A program made the translations under genes and the position numbers. From CALMKX01 sp036274895 (lineage in GTDB: Bacteria > Acidobacteriota > Thermoanaerobaculia > Multivoradales > SZUA-115), in contig DASUEU010000075.1 of NCBI GenBank assembly GCA_036274895.1, positions 62,001 to 126,000 of the forward strand: 64,000 nucleotides of DNA, in the 5' to 3' direction. The first letter of the stretch is position 1. The number at the start of each line of letters is the position of its first letter. The notes under the pieces were generated by a model. That model ran no database searches, was not told where the DNA came from, and worked only from the letters and a program-made list of their open reading frames with translations. Positions 46,644-55,236 of the stretch are shown piece after piece.

Positions 46644-47775
46644 CCAGCCGCTGCATCTCGCTTGTGCCTTCGTAGATCGTGGTCACCCGTACGTCGCGGT
46701 AGAGGCGGGCGATCTCGTACTCCTCGGAAAAGCCGTTGCCGCCGTGGATCTGCAGGGCCTCGTTCACCGCCCGGTTGGCGGCCTCGGAGGCGTAGAGCTT
46801 GGCCTGGCTGGCGCGCAGACCGGCCTCCCGCGAATGGCAAGCGGCGGCCCCGGCGTAGACCAGGCCACGGGACGCTGCCAGCTCGGTGGCGATCGCCGCG
46901 AGCTTGAACTGCACCGCCTGGTGCTGGGCGATCGGGACGCCGAACTGCATCCGGTCGCGGGCGTAGGAGGCTGCCAGCTCGAGGGACCGTTGATGGATCC
47001 CCAGGGCCTGGGCGGCGATGCCCAGGCGGGAGTGGTCGAGAGTGGCGAGGGCGATTCTGAAGCCCTGGCCCTCCTCCCCCAGCAGATGGTCGGCGGGGAT
47101 GCGGCAGCCCGAGAAATGGATCGCCGCCGTCTTCGAGGCCCGCAGGCCGATCTTCTCCTCCGCCGCGCCCACCGCGAAGCCGGGCGCGTCGGCCGGCACC
47201 ACGAAGGCGCTGATCCCCTTCTTGCCCGCGGCCGGGTCGGTCTTGGCCAGCACCACGAAGTAGCCCGCCACCCCGGCGTTGGTGATCCAGGCCTTCTCAC
47301 CGTCGAGGATCCACTCGCCGCCCTCCCGGCGGGCGCTGGTGCGCATTGAGCCGATGTCGCTGCCGGAGCTCGGCTCGGTCAGGCCGAAGCCACCCAGCGT
47401 CCGGCCCGAAGCCAGCTCGGCCAAGGGGCCGCGCTTGAGCTTCTCGCTGCCAAAGGTGAGGATCGGCCAGCCGCAGACCGAGCTGCTGACGCTGACGGTG
47501 ACCGCCACCGAAGGACAGACCCGCGCCAACTCCTCGATCGCCAGCACGTAGGCCACGATGTCCATGCCCGCCCCGCCGTACTCGTCGGGCACGAAGATGC
47601 CCAGCAGGCCCATCTCCCCCAGCTCCCGGAGGATCTCGGACGGAAACGTGTGGTGGCGATCCCGCTCGGCCAATCCGGGCCGGATGCGTTCCTCGGCGAA
47701 GCGCCGCACGGTGTCCCGCAGCAGCTCCTGGTCTTCGGAGAGACCGAAGTCGACGCCTTCACCGCTCAAGCCCAC
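46606..47775 (-). CDS. Acyl-CoA dehydrogenase
   Basis: 389 residues, FAD-dependent alpha-beta dehydrogenase of acyl-CoA. FAD/substrate motifs GFGLTEPSSGSD and WITNAG, and the catalytic-base region TTIYEGTSEMQRLVIAR with the Glu in YEGT as in short/medium-chain enzymes. Electrons would pass to ETF, which is not encoded here. It follows a second acyl-CoA dehydrogenase gene by 9 bp. Chain-length preference cannot be read safely. Confidence 0.93.
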   Translation of the reverse strand: MGLSGEGVDFGLSEDQELLRDTVRRFAEERIRPGLAERDRHHTFPSEILRELGEMGLLGIFVPDEYGGAGMDIVAYVLAIEELARVCPSVAVTVSVSSSVCGWPILTFGSEKLKRGPLAELASGRTLGGFGLTEPSSGSDIGSMRTSARREGGEWILDGEKAWITNAGVAGYFVVLAKTDPAAGKKGISAFVVPADAPGFAVGAAEEKIGLRASKTAAIHFSGCRIPADHLLGEEGQGFRIALATLDHSRLGIAAQALGIHQRSLELAASYARDRMQFGVPIAQHQAVQFKLAAIATELAASRGLVYAGAAACHSREAGLRASQAKLYASEAANRAVNEALQIHGGNGFSEEYEIARLYRDVRVTTIYEGTSEMQRLVIARVMLGRRDA

Positions 47776-47784
47776 AGCTGCCCC

Positions 47785-48930
47785 TCAGCTCCGGTTGAGC
47801 ACCCAGTCGGCGATCACCATCCGCTGGATCTCGCTGGTGCCTTCGTAGATCTCGGTGATGCGCGCGTCGCGGAAGTAGCGCTCGACGTTGTACTCCTTGG
47901 TGTAGCCGTAGCCGCCGTGGATCTGCAGGGCCTTGTTGGTCACCCGCTGGGCCATCTCGGAAGCGAAGAGCTTGGCCTGGGCGGCCTCCAGGGTGTAGCG
48001 CTTGCCGTTGTCCTTGAGCCAGGCCGCCTTCCAGGTCATGAGGCGGGCGGCGTCGACCTCGGTCTGCATGTCTGCGAGGTAGAACTGGATGGCCTGGAAG
48101 CTCGAAAGGGGCTGGCCGAACTGCTCGCGCTGGCGGGCGTAGGCCAGGGCCTCGTCGAGCGCCGCCTGGGCGATGCCCACGGCCTGGGCGGCGATGCCGA
48201 TGCGGCCGCCGTCGAGGGTGCTCATGGCCACCTTGAAGCCCTCGCCGTCCTGCCCCAGCCGCTGGTCGGCGGGGATGCGCATGTCGGTGAAGGCCAGCTC
48301 GGTGGTGCCCGAGGCGTTGACGCCCAGCTTGTGCTCGTGCCCGCCATGGTGGTAGCCCGGGGTGTCCGCCGGCACGATGAAGGCGGTGATGCCACGGTAC
48401 TTGCTGGCCAGGTCGATCGAGGCGAAGACGATCGCCGTGTCGGCGTGGGTGCCGTTGGTGATGAAGACCTTGTTGCCGTTGAGCACGTAGTCGTCGCCGT
48501 CACGCCGCGCCGTGGTGCGCAGGGCGGCGGCGTCGGAGCCGGCTCCGGGCTCGGTCAGGGCGAAGCAGCCGAGCTTCCGGCCGCTCGCCAGGGGCGCCAG
48601 GAAGCGCTGCTTCTGCTCCTCGGTGCCGAAGCGCAGCAGGGGATCACAGACCAGGGAGTTGTTGACCGAGAGGATGACGCCGCTGTTGGCACAGGCGCGG
48701 CTGATCTCTTCGATCACCAGGCAGTAGGAGAGGTTGTCCATGCCCGCCCCGCCCCAGGCATCGGGGACGGCGACCCCGGCCAGGCCGAGCTCCCCTGCCT
48801 GGTCGTAGAAGGCGCGGGGGAACTCGCCGGTCTGATCGATCTCTTTGGCCCGAGGGGCCACGACTTCCAAGGCGAAGCGACGGATGGTCTCGGCGAGGAG
48901 CTTCTGCTCCTCGGTCAGCTCGATCTGCAT
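47785..48930 (-). CDS. Acyl-CoA dehydrogenase (short-chain/butyryl type)
   Basis: 381 residues from ATG 48928-48930 with a GAGGAG site; the frame is open further upstream, but MQIELTEEQKLLAETIRRFA is the family N-terminus. Motifs CFALTEPGAGSDAA, VFITNGTHAD and ITEIYEGTSEIQRMVIA (catalytic Glu). Overall closest, by eye, to butyryl-CoA dehydrogenases. Next to another acyl-CoA dehydrogenase and near the acyl-CoA mutase, which fits conversion of isobutyryl- to butyryl-CoA and its oxidation. Confidence 0.94.
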   Translation of the reverse strand: MQIELTEEQKLLAETIRRFALEVVAPRAKEIDQTGEFPRAFYDQAGELGLAGVAVPDAWGGAGMDNLSYCLVIEEISRACANSGVILSVNNSLVCDPLLRFGTEEQKQRFLAPLASGRKLGCFALTEPGAGSDAAALRTTARRDGDDYVLNGNKVFITNGTHADTAIVFASIDLASKYRGITAFIVPADTPGYHHGGHEHKLGVNASGTTELAFTDMRIPADQRLGQDGEGFKVAMSTLDGGRIGIAAQAVGIAQAALDEALAYARQREQFGQPLSSFQAIQFYLADMQTEVDAARLMTWKAAWLKDNGKRYTLEAAQAKLFASEMAQRVTNKALQIHGGYGYTKEYNVERYFRDARITEIYEGTSEIQRMVIADWVLNRS

Positions 48931-48944
48931 GCTCGCTCCTCGGC

Positions 48945-49226
48945 TCAGCTGCCGACGCCGAGGCCGCGGGTGTGCTTGCCCAGGCGGTTTCGGTAGACCT
49001 TGTCCATGGCTTCGCGGAGGGCGTCCATGCGACCCTTCTGCGCCGCTTCGCTGCTCTTGACGAGGAGGGGCCACTCGAACTCCGCGCCGTCGCTGACCAC
49101 CGCGCGCCAGGAGCCCGCCTTGGCGTCCCACTGCCCTTCGCCCTGCTCGCCGGAGAGCCTCCAGCCCGTGGGCAGATAGCTCTCGATCTCGGTACGCGTG
49201 TAAACAACTGGAAAATCGCTGCTCAT
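48945..49226 (-). CDS. Small hypothetical protein
   Basis: 93 residues from ATG 49224-49226. Compact alpha/beta sequence (VVYTRTEIESYLPTGWRL, GQWDAKAGSWRAVVSDG, FEWPLLV) with a basic C-terminal helix (RMDALREAMDKVYRNRLG). No family is recognised. Located between the DAHP synthase end (16 bp upstream) and an acyl-CoA dehydrogenase (14 bp downstream), so in an operon. Its conserved look (regular Trp/Tyr pattern) suggests a real gene. Confidence 0.75.
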   Translation of the reverse strand: MSSDFPVVYTRTEIESYLPTGWRLSGEQGEGQWDAKAGSWRAVVSDGAEFEWPLLVKSSEAAQKGRMDALREAMDKVYRNRLGKHTRGLGVGS

Positions 49227-49242
49227 GATCGGCGATTCTGTC

Positions 49243-50622
49243 TCACCTGCCGGCCCCACGCCAAGCCCGAGCCCCCAGCCGCTGGCCGATCAGCATCGAC
49301 AGCTCCAGGGCCTGCTCGTAGTTCAGCCGTGGGTCCACCTGAGACTCGTAGCTCCTCGCCAGGTCGACTTCCTTCAAGCCCCGGGCTCCGCCCAGGCACT
49401 CGGTGACGTTCTCGCCGGTCAGCTCGAAGTGCACGCCACCGAGGCCGGATCCGAGGTCGCGGTGGATCTCGATGGCCTGCTCGAGCTCGGAGAGGATGTG
49501 GTCGAAGCGGCGGGTCTTGAGACCGTTGCCGGCGGTGATGGTGTTGCCGTGCATCGGGTCGCAGCACCACAGGGGGCTGCGACCGGTGCGCTTCACGGCC
49601 TCGATCAGGGGCGGCAGCTCCTGAGCGATGCGGGCGGTGCCGAAGCGGTGGATCAACGTCAGCCGGCCGGGCTCGCCATCCGGATCGAGCACCTCGAGGA
49701 GCCGCAGCAGGGTCTCGCGGCCCGTGCTGCCGCCGACCTTGACGCCGATCGGGTTGGCGATGCCGCGGAAGTACTCGACATGGGCCTCGTCCGGGTCGTT
49801 GGTGCGCATGCCGATCCAGGGCATGTGGCAGGAGAGGTCGTACCAGCCCGAGCGATGGGGCACCCGGCGGGTCTGAGCCTGCTCGTAGGGCAGGTGGAGG
49901 CCCTCGTGGCTGGTGAAGAAGTCCACCCGGCTGACGTTTCTGATGTCGGCCCGAGAGAGGGTCTCCATGAAGTGGATCGACTCGCCGATCGACGCCGCGA
50001 TGGCCCGGTACTGGTCGGCCAGCGGCGAGTGCTCGACGAAGTCCAGGTCCCAGTACTCGGGGTGGTGCAGGTCGGCGAAGCCACCGTCGGTCAAGGCGCG
50101 GATGAAGTTGAGGGTCAGGGCCGCCCGCTCGTAGCCGCGCAGCATCAGCTCGGGATCCGGTCGCCGGGCCGCCGGGGTGAAGGCGATGCCGTTGATCAGG
50201 TCGCCCCGGTAGGCCGGCAGGGTGAGGCCCGCGCGGGTCTCGTAGTCCGCCGAGCGCGGCTTGGCGTACTGGCCGGCGAAGCGCCCGACGCGGATCACCC
50301 TCTTCTTGGTGGCGAAGATCAGCACCAGGCTCATCTGGAGCAGGATCTTGAGCTTGTTGGCGATCTTGCCCGAGTCGCAGGCTTCGAAGCTCTCCGCGCA
50401 GTCGCCGCCCTGGAGCAGGAAGGCCTCGCCCCGGGCCGCCTCGCCGAGCTGGGTCTTGAGGTTCTCGACCTCCCAGGAGGTCACCAGGGGAGGAAGTCGG
50501 GACATTCGCCGGACGACGTCCTCGACCGCCACTGGATCCTCGTAAGGGGGCTGCTGTCGGATCGGCTTCCCGCGCCAGGACTCTGGAGTCCAAGGGTCTG
50601 GGAGGCTTTTCAATGCCTTCAT
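49243..50622 (-). CDS. 3-deoxy-7-phosphoheptulonate synthase, class II
   Basis: 459 residues. First enzyme of the shikimate pathway (PEP + erythrose-4-phosphate), plant/Mycobacterium-type class II. Motifs: FLLQGGDCAESFEACD, VGRFAGQYAKPRS, SCHMPWIGMRTN, KVGGSTGRETLLRLLEVLDP, CDPMHGNTI and GGVHFELTGENVTECLGG; metal ligands Cys, His, Glu and Asp are present. No chorismate mutase is attached. The gene heads the operon with two acyl-CoA dehydrogenases, an odd pairing. A TAGGAT hexamer 7 bp before the ATG and the lack of a ribosome site suggest a leaderless start. Confidence 0.95.
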   Translation of the reverse strand: MKALKSLPDPWTPESWRGKPIRQQPPYEDPVAVEDVVRRMSRLPPLVTSWEVENLKTQLGEAARGEAFLLQGGDCAESFEACDSGKIANKLKILLQMSLVLIFATKKRVIRVGRFAGQYAKPRSADYETRAGLTLPAYRGDLINGIAFTPAARRPDPELMLRGYERAALTLNFIRALTDGGFADLHHPEYWDLDFVEHSPLADQYRAIAASIGESIHFMETLSRADIRNVSRVDFFTSHEGLHLPYEQAQTRRVPHRSGWYDLSCHMPWIGMRTNDPDEAHVEYFRGIANPIGVKVGGSTGRETLLRLLEVLDPDGEPGRLTLIHRFGTARIAQELPPLIEAVKRTGRSPLWCCDPMHGNTITAGNGLKTRRFDHILSELEQAIEIHRDLGSGLGGVHFELTGENVTECLGGARGLKEVDLARSYESQVDPRLNYEQALELSMLIGQRLGARAWRGAGR

Positions 50623-50731
50623 GGCCGAAATCCTACACCGCCGCTCCTCCCGTCGGTTCGCACGCTGGCGGCCGTGGCACTACGATTGCGTAGACCGACG
50701 TGAAAGCAGCCGAGATTCCCGGAGCCCCAAG

Positions 50732-52390
50732 ATGAGATCGAAAGCACTCCTCCCGTCCCTTGTCGCCCTCCTCGGGCTCTGCCCGCTTCCCCTCCCCGCC
50801 CAAACCAGCGCCAACCAGACCGGCTCCGAGGCCGACCTCAGCGAGCGGCTCGAGGTCAACGTCGTCAACCTCGACGTGTACGTGACGGACGGCTCCGGGC
50901 GCCCGATGACCGGCTTGACGAGGGAGGACTTCATCGTCCGTGACGGCGGCAAGGCGGTGCCCCTGAGCCACTTCGAGGAGGTGAGCGCGCTGCGGGTCGC
51001 CCCGGGCTCCGCGCAGCCGCCGGCGACGGCCGCTCCGGCGGTCCCGCCCGAGCCCTTGATGCTGGTGATCTACGTCGACAACTCGCACAGCCGCGCCGGC
51101 GGCCGCCAGACCCTGGTCTCGGCGTTGCGCTCCTTCGTAGCTTCGCAGCTCGAGCCCCAGGATCTGGTGATGGTCTCCAGTTTCACCCACGACGTGCAGG
51201 TGCTCCTGCCTTTCACCACCGACCGCGCCGCCCTCGCTACCGCCCTCGACCGGCTGGAAGCCCAGCCCGCTCTGGGAAACCAGATCGACCAGGAGTGGGA
51301 CGATGCCCTGGAAGTCGCCGCCGCGGTCATGGACGACGACGAGGCGACCAAGCCGCACCTCGCGGAGGCGGCGGCCCGGCCCTACACCGAATCGATCACC
51401 CACCGGAGCTTGACCGCCCTCGAGGCGGGCACCGAGCTGGTGACCACCCTCGGTACCTTGCCCGGCCGCAAGAGCCTGATCTACGCCAGCGACGGCATCG
51501 ACCTGCGGCCGGGCAGCGCCCTGCTCAATGCCCTGCTCAACGCCCCCACCCTTTCCCAGGGCGGCTCCGCCAGCCTGCGCTCGGAGAGCAACGACATCGT
51601 CTTCGCGGCCAAGAAGTTCACCGCCGCGGCCAACGCCGCCCGGGTGACTCTCTACCCCCTCGACATGGGCGGAGCCCGGGCTCGCGCTTCGGGCAGCGCC
51701 GTCGCCAACGAGGCGCGCCAGAGCCTCCAGGACTCCCTCTCCCTCTTCGCCCAGGAGACCGGGGGTCGGGCCCTGCTCAACGCCGCCAACCTCGGCGGCG
51801 ATCTCGGCCGGGTGCTCGCGGACCGGGAGGGCTACTACTCGATCGCCTTCGAAAGCCCGCGCCGCGGGTTGGGCGAGGTGCACCTCCTCGAGGTCGAGGT
51901 CAAGAGGAAGGGGGCGCGTACCCGCTATCGCCAGAGCTACCGCGACGGTGCCGAGGAGGACGCCAAGCGTCAGGCCCTCTTCGCCGCCCTCTGGCTGGGC
52001 GAGAAGTCCAACCCCCTGGAGATCCGGATCGAGCCGGCCGGGCCGGCGGTGGCTGGGGACGATGGGCTCTACCTGGTGCCGATCCGCATCGGCGTACCGC
52101 TCGCCAACCTCTACCTGGCCGAGGGACCGACCGAGCGCAAGGGCGAAATTGAGGTGTTCGTCACCGCCGTGGGCAAGGATGGCGAGCGCTCTTCCATGGC
52201 AAGATCCACGGTAGCCGTCCGCGTTCCAGCCGAGCGATGGGAGAGGGCCCGCGGGCAGCTCTTCGGGTACGAGATCAAGCTCCGGATGCGCCCCGGGCTG
52301 CAACAGCTGGCCGTGGGCGTGGAAGATCGCCAGGCGGCTACCACCTCTGTGGTCACACACGAGATCCGCGTCGGCGCGACCGGCTCCTGA
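50732..52390 (+). CDS. VWFA-related secreted protein (acidobacterial type), copy 1
   Basis: 552 residues from ATG 50732 (GGAG 7 bp upstream), signal peptide LLPSLVALLGLCPLPLPAQT. An N-terminal strand motif (EVNVVNLDVYVTDGSGRPMTGL) precedes a von Willebrand A-like domain (about 110-380) with VIYVDNSHSR in place of the usual DxSxS metal site. The C-terminal part (about 400-552) is a beta domain ending ELFGYEIKL/RVGVED-like strands. The build fits the family of VWFA-related proteins named after Acidobacteria. Tandem with a close paralogue 33 bp downstream. Confidence 0.88.
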   Translation: MRSKALLPSLVALLGLCPLPLPAQTSANQTGSEADLSERLEVNVVNLDVYVTDGSGRPMTGLTREDFIVRDGGKAVPLSHFEEVSALRVAPGSAQPPATAAPAVPPEPLMLVIYVDNSHSRAGGRQTLVSALRSFVASQLEPQDLVMVSSFTHDVQVLLPFTTDRAALATALDRLEAQPALGNQIDQEWDDALEVAAAVMDDDEATKPHLAEAAARPYTESITHRSLTALEAGTELVTTLGTLPGRKSLIYASDGIDLRPGSALLNALLNAPTLSQGGSASLRSESNDIVFAAKKFTAAANAARVTLYPLDMGGARARASGSAVANEARQSLQDSLSLFAQETGGRALLNAANLGGDLGRVLADREGYYSIAFESPRRGLGEVHLLEVEVKRKGARTRYRQSYRDGAEEDAKRQALFAALWLGEKSNPLEIRIEPAGPAVAGDDGLYLVPIRIGVPLANLYLAEGPTERKGEIEVFVTAVGKDGERSSMARSTVAVRVPAERWERARGQLFGYEIKLRMRPGLQQLAVGVEDRQAATTSVVTHEIRVGATGS

Positions 52391-52423
52391 AGGGCCGGGC
52401 CGCCGCGCAGGGAGACCAACCAG

Positions 52424-54064
52424 ATGAGCGCATTGTCCCCTCTTCTGCTCGCCCTCGCTCTCGGCCTACCCACGCAAGGTGGCACGCCCCCTCCCGCGCT
52501 CTCCGAGACGGTGGAGGTCAACCTGGTCAACGTCGACGTCCACGTCACCGACCGCAGCGGCCAGGCGATCCGGGGGCTCCAGGCGCAGGACTTCGAGGTG
52601 CGGGACAACGGCAGGGTCGTGGCCGTCACCCACTTCGAGGAGATCGGCGATTTCTCCACCGGCCGAGACATCGCCGCCAACCGGACGGTGAGGGCCCCCC
52701 AGGCCGCGATCCCGCCGCCACCGCTCTACTTGGTGGTCTTCGTCGACAGCTCCAGCAGCCGTCCCGGGGGCCGCGCCACCCTGCTGCGCCAGCTCGGCGA
52801 GGTGGTCGAGCAGACGGTACGCCCCGAGGACTATTTGATGCTGGCGAGCTTCAGCCGCGAGCTGGTCGTCCACCACCCCTTCACCACCGATCGGGCGGCC
52901 TTTCGCCGGGGCCTCGCCGAGGTCGAGCAGTTGCCCGCTCTGGCGCACGAGCTGGACAGCGAGCTCGACCTGGTGCGGCAAGCGGCGGCCTACGTCCTGG
53001 ACGACGACGCGGCAACCCGGCCTCACCTCGCCGAGGCCGCCGTCCAGCGCTATGCCGACGTCGCGACCCTGCGTACGGTGCGGGCCTTCAACGCCGCCGG
53101 CGACCTGATCCGTACCCTGGCCTCGGTCGACGGCCGCAAGAACATGATTTACGCCTCCGACGGCATGGAGCTCACTCCCGGCAGCTTTCTGATCCGACAA
53201 ATCCTCGATCGCCAGCGCCAGGGTGTCGGCGGCAACATCCGCGCCCAGAACTTCTCGGTGGCCCTGGCGGTGAAGAATTTCACCGCTGTGGCCAACGCCG
53301 CCCGGGTGACCCTCTACCCCTTCGACATGGGCGGCGCCCGCGAGACGATCAACGGCACGATCTACAACGACGAGTATCGCCGCAGCCTCCAGGACACCCT
53401 GGTGCTGATGGCCCACGAGACCGGGGGCCGGGCCCTGCTCAACACCATCCAGGTCGGCAAGGCTCTCGAGACCGTGCGCGACGACCAGCAGGGCTACTAC
53501 TCGATCGCCTTCGAGTCGACCCGGCGCGGGCTGGGGGAGCTCCACCACCTGGACGTCAAGGTGAAGCGCCGGGGTGCCCAGGCGCGCTTCCGCCAGAGCT
53601 ACCGCGACGACGCCGAGGAGGACGCCAAGCGCCAACGCCTGCTCGCCGCCCTCTGGCTGGGCGAGAGGCCCAACCCGCTCGAGGTACGGCTCGAGCCCGC
53701 CGGCACGCCGGTGCCGAACGACGAGGGGCTCTACCTGGTGCCGGTGCGCATCGGTGTGCCGCTCGACCGCCTGGTGCTCCAGCAGACCGCCACGGGCCAC
53801 GACGGCGAGATCGAGGTCTTCGTCACCGCCGTGGGCGCCGACGGCACCCAGGCGGCGATGAGCCGGGCCTACGTACCGGTGGCGATCCCGACCGAGCGCT
53901 GGGAGGGCGCCCACGGCCAGCTCTTCGGCTACGAGCTGAAGCTGTGGATGAAGCCCGGAGTGCAGCGCCTGGCCGTCGGGGTCCAGGACGTGACCGGCGG
54001 CGAGATCTCGGTGCTGGTCACCGAGATCCAGGTCGGGGCCACGGCGGTGGCGGCGAAGCCCTGA
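52424..54064 (+). CDS. VWFA-related secreted protein (acidobacterial type), copy 2
   Basis: 546 residues, signal peptide SPLLLALALGLPTQG. Same architecture as the preceding gene, with long blocks nearly identical (ARVTLYP-DMGGAR, ETGGRALLN, GYYSIAFES-RRGLGE, RQSYRD-AEEDAKRQ). Here VVFVDSSSSRPGG keeps a full DxSxS-like metal site, unlike DNSHS in copy 1. The pair looks like a recent tandem duplication. Role unknown; likely envelope or extracellular binding. A repeat island follows the stop. Confidence 0.88.
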   Translation: MSALSPLLLALALGLPTQGGTPPPALSETVEVNLVNVDVHVTDRSGQAIRGLQAQDFEVRDNGRVVAVTHFEEIGDFSTGRDIAANRTVRAPQAAIPPPPLYLVVFVDSSSSRPGGRATLLRQLGEVVEQTVRPEDYLMLASFSRELVVHHPFTTDRAAFRRGLAEVEQLPALAHELDSELDLVRQAAAYVLDDDAATRPHLAEAAVQRYADVATLRTVRAFNAAGDLIRTLASVDGRKNMIYASDGMELTPGSFLIRQILDRQRQGVGGNIRAQNFSVALAVKNFTAVANAARVTLYPFDMGGARETINGTIYNDEYRRSLQDTLVLMAHETGGRALLNTIQVGKALETVRDDQQGYYSIAFESTRRGLGELHHLDVKVKRRGAQARFRQSYRDDAEEDAKRQRLLAALWLGERPNPLEVRLEPAGTPVPNDEGLYLVPVRIGVPLDRLVLQQTATGHDGEIEVFVTAVGADGTQAAMSRAYVPVAIPTERWEGAHGQLFGYELKLWMKPGVQRLAVGVQDVTGGEISVLVTEIQVGATAVAAKP

Positions 54065-54490
54065 CCTTGACTTCTCGTTCCGACGCTTTGCGTGGGAACG
54101 CACGTCCGGCCGCTCTGCGGCCTCTTCGTCTCGCTGGCGGGCCGCGAGGGGTTGAAAACCCCACGCTACCTAAACACGTCCCTGGCGGGACGGGAGAAGG
54201 GACTGCCTGCTGCCTCGGCGCCTCCGTCCCGTTGTCATCCTGAGCGCAGCGAAGGATCTGGTCGGGGGGCCCTGGTTCCCTTCCCCCAGGTCCTTCGCTG
54301 CGCTCAGGACGACAATGGGGCCGACAGTGACCAGCTCACCCGTCAGGCTCCCCTCCGCCGTCCCGTCAGGGACGTGGATAGGTAGCGTGGCGTTTCAACG
54401 TCTCGCCGAGAGGCCGCAGAACGTGGGAACCAGGGAAGTTAGCGCGTAGGGGCAGGCCCCAGTGCCTGCCCTGCGGGCTCGGGCGGTTGT
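54065..54490. repeat. Nested inverted-repeat island (intergenic, no gene)
   Basis: 426 bp between VWFA copy 2 and yebC with no credible coding frame. From outside to inside: a 25-bp hairpin 54076-54100 (CGTTCC-type arms); two roughly 42-bp outer arms 54151-54192 and 54358-54399 in inverted order (sharing CACGCTACCT and ACGTCCCT); an inner inverted repeat 54232-54315 with TGAGCGCAGCGAAGGA arms; and a separate 8-bp-stem hairpin 54451-54472. The inner arms resemble those at 59502-59626. It looks like a composite of REP/MITE-like elements. Confidence 0.8.
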
Positions 54491-55213
54491 CTACGCCAGG
54501 TTGTGGAAGACCTTCTGGACGTCGTCGTCCTGCTCCAGGCGGTCGACCAGGGCCAGCACTTCGGTGGCCTGGGACTCGGACAGGTCGACGTAGTTCAAAG
54601 GCACGTACTCGGACTCGGCCGAGATCGGGGTGATGCCTCGGTCCTCCAGGGCCTTCTGGAGGTGACCGAAGTCGGCGAAGGCGCAGCGAATCACCAGCTG
54701 GGGCTCGCCTTTCTCGCCGGTCGACTCTCCCAGCTCCTCGAGCCCGTGGTCGATCAGCTCGAGCTCCAACTCCTCGGCGTCCAGGCCCGCGGGGTTGAGA
54801 CGGAAGACCCCCATGCGCTTGAAGTTGAAGGCCACGCTGCCGGAGGCGGCGAGGTTGCCGCCCCCCTTGTTGAAGTGCATGCGGACGTTGGCGACCGTGC
54901 GGGTGGAGTTGTTCGAGGCGGTCTCCACCAGCACCGCGATGCCGTGCGGGCCGTAGCCTTCGTAGAGGGCCTCGTCGTAGACCTCGGCGTCCTTGCCGGC
55001 GGCCCGGGCGATTGCCGACTCGACCTTGTCCTTCGGCATGTTGACCGCGCGGGCGTTCTGGATCACCCGGCGCAGGAGGGGGTTGGCCGTAGGGTCCGGA
55101 CCCCCCGCTTTGACGGCGATGGTGATGTCCTTGCCGATCCGGGCGAACTGCTTCGCCATCCGGTCCCAGCGGGCGAACATCGTGTGTTTGCGAGTCTCGA
55201 AGATGCGTCCCAT
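54491..55213 (-). CDS. yebC: YebC/PmpR family regulator
   Basis: 240 residues, standard length for YebC/TACO1 proteins, which bind DNA or act on ribosomes stalled at proline runs. Diagnostic segments: WDRMAKQFARIGKDI, NMPKDKVESAIARA, YEGYGPHGIAVLVE, NNSTRTVANVRMHFNKGGG and the three-lobe acidic C-terminus. No ruvC is adjacent. A TAGATT hexamer (55222-55227, minus strand) sits 8 bp before the ATG, consistent with a leaderless transcript. Confidence 0.95.
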   Translation of the reverse strand: MGRIFETRKHTMFARWDRMAKQFARIGKDITIAVKAGGPDPTANPLLRRVIQNARAVNMPKDKVESAIARAAGKDAEVYDEALYEGYGPHGIAVLVETASNNSTRTVANVRMHFNKGGGNLAASGSVAFNFKRMGVFRLNPAGLDAEELELELIDHGLEELGESTGEKGEPQLVIRCAFADFGHLQKALEDRGITPISAESEYVPLNYVDLSESQATEVLALVDRLEQDDDVQKVFHNLA

Positions 55214-55236
55214 AGCGGCCGAATCTAGCCCGAGGC

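Noticed and set aside
54065..54490. Possible insertion sequence between VWFA copy 2 and yebC
   Set aside because: Inverted repeats are present but no transposase frame exists; it is better described as non-coding palindromic elements.
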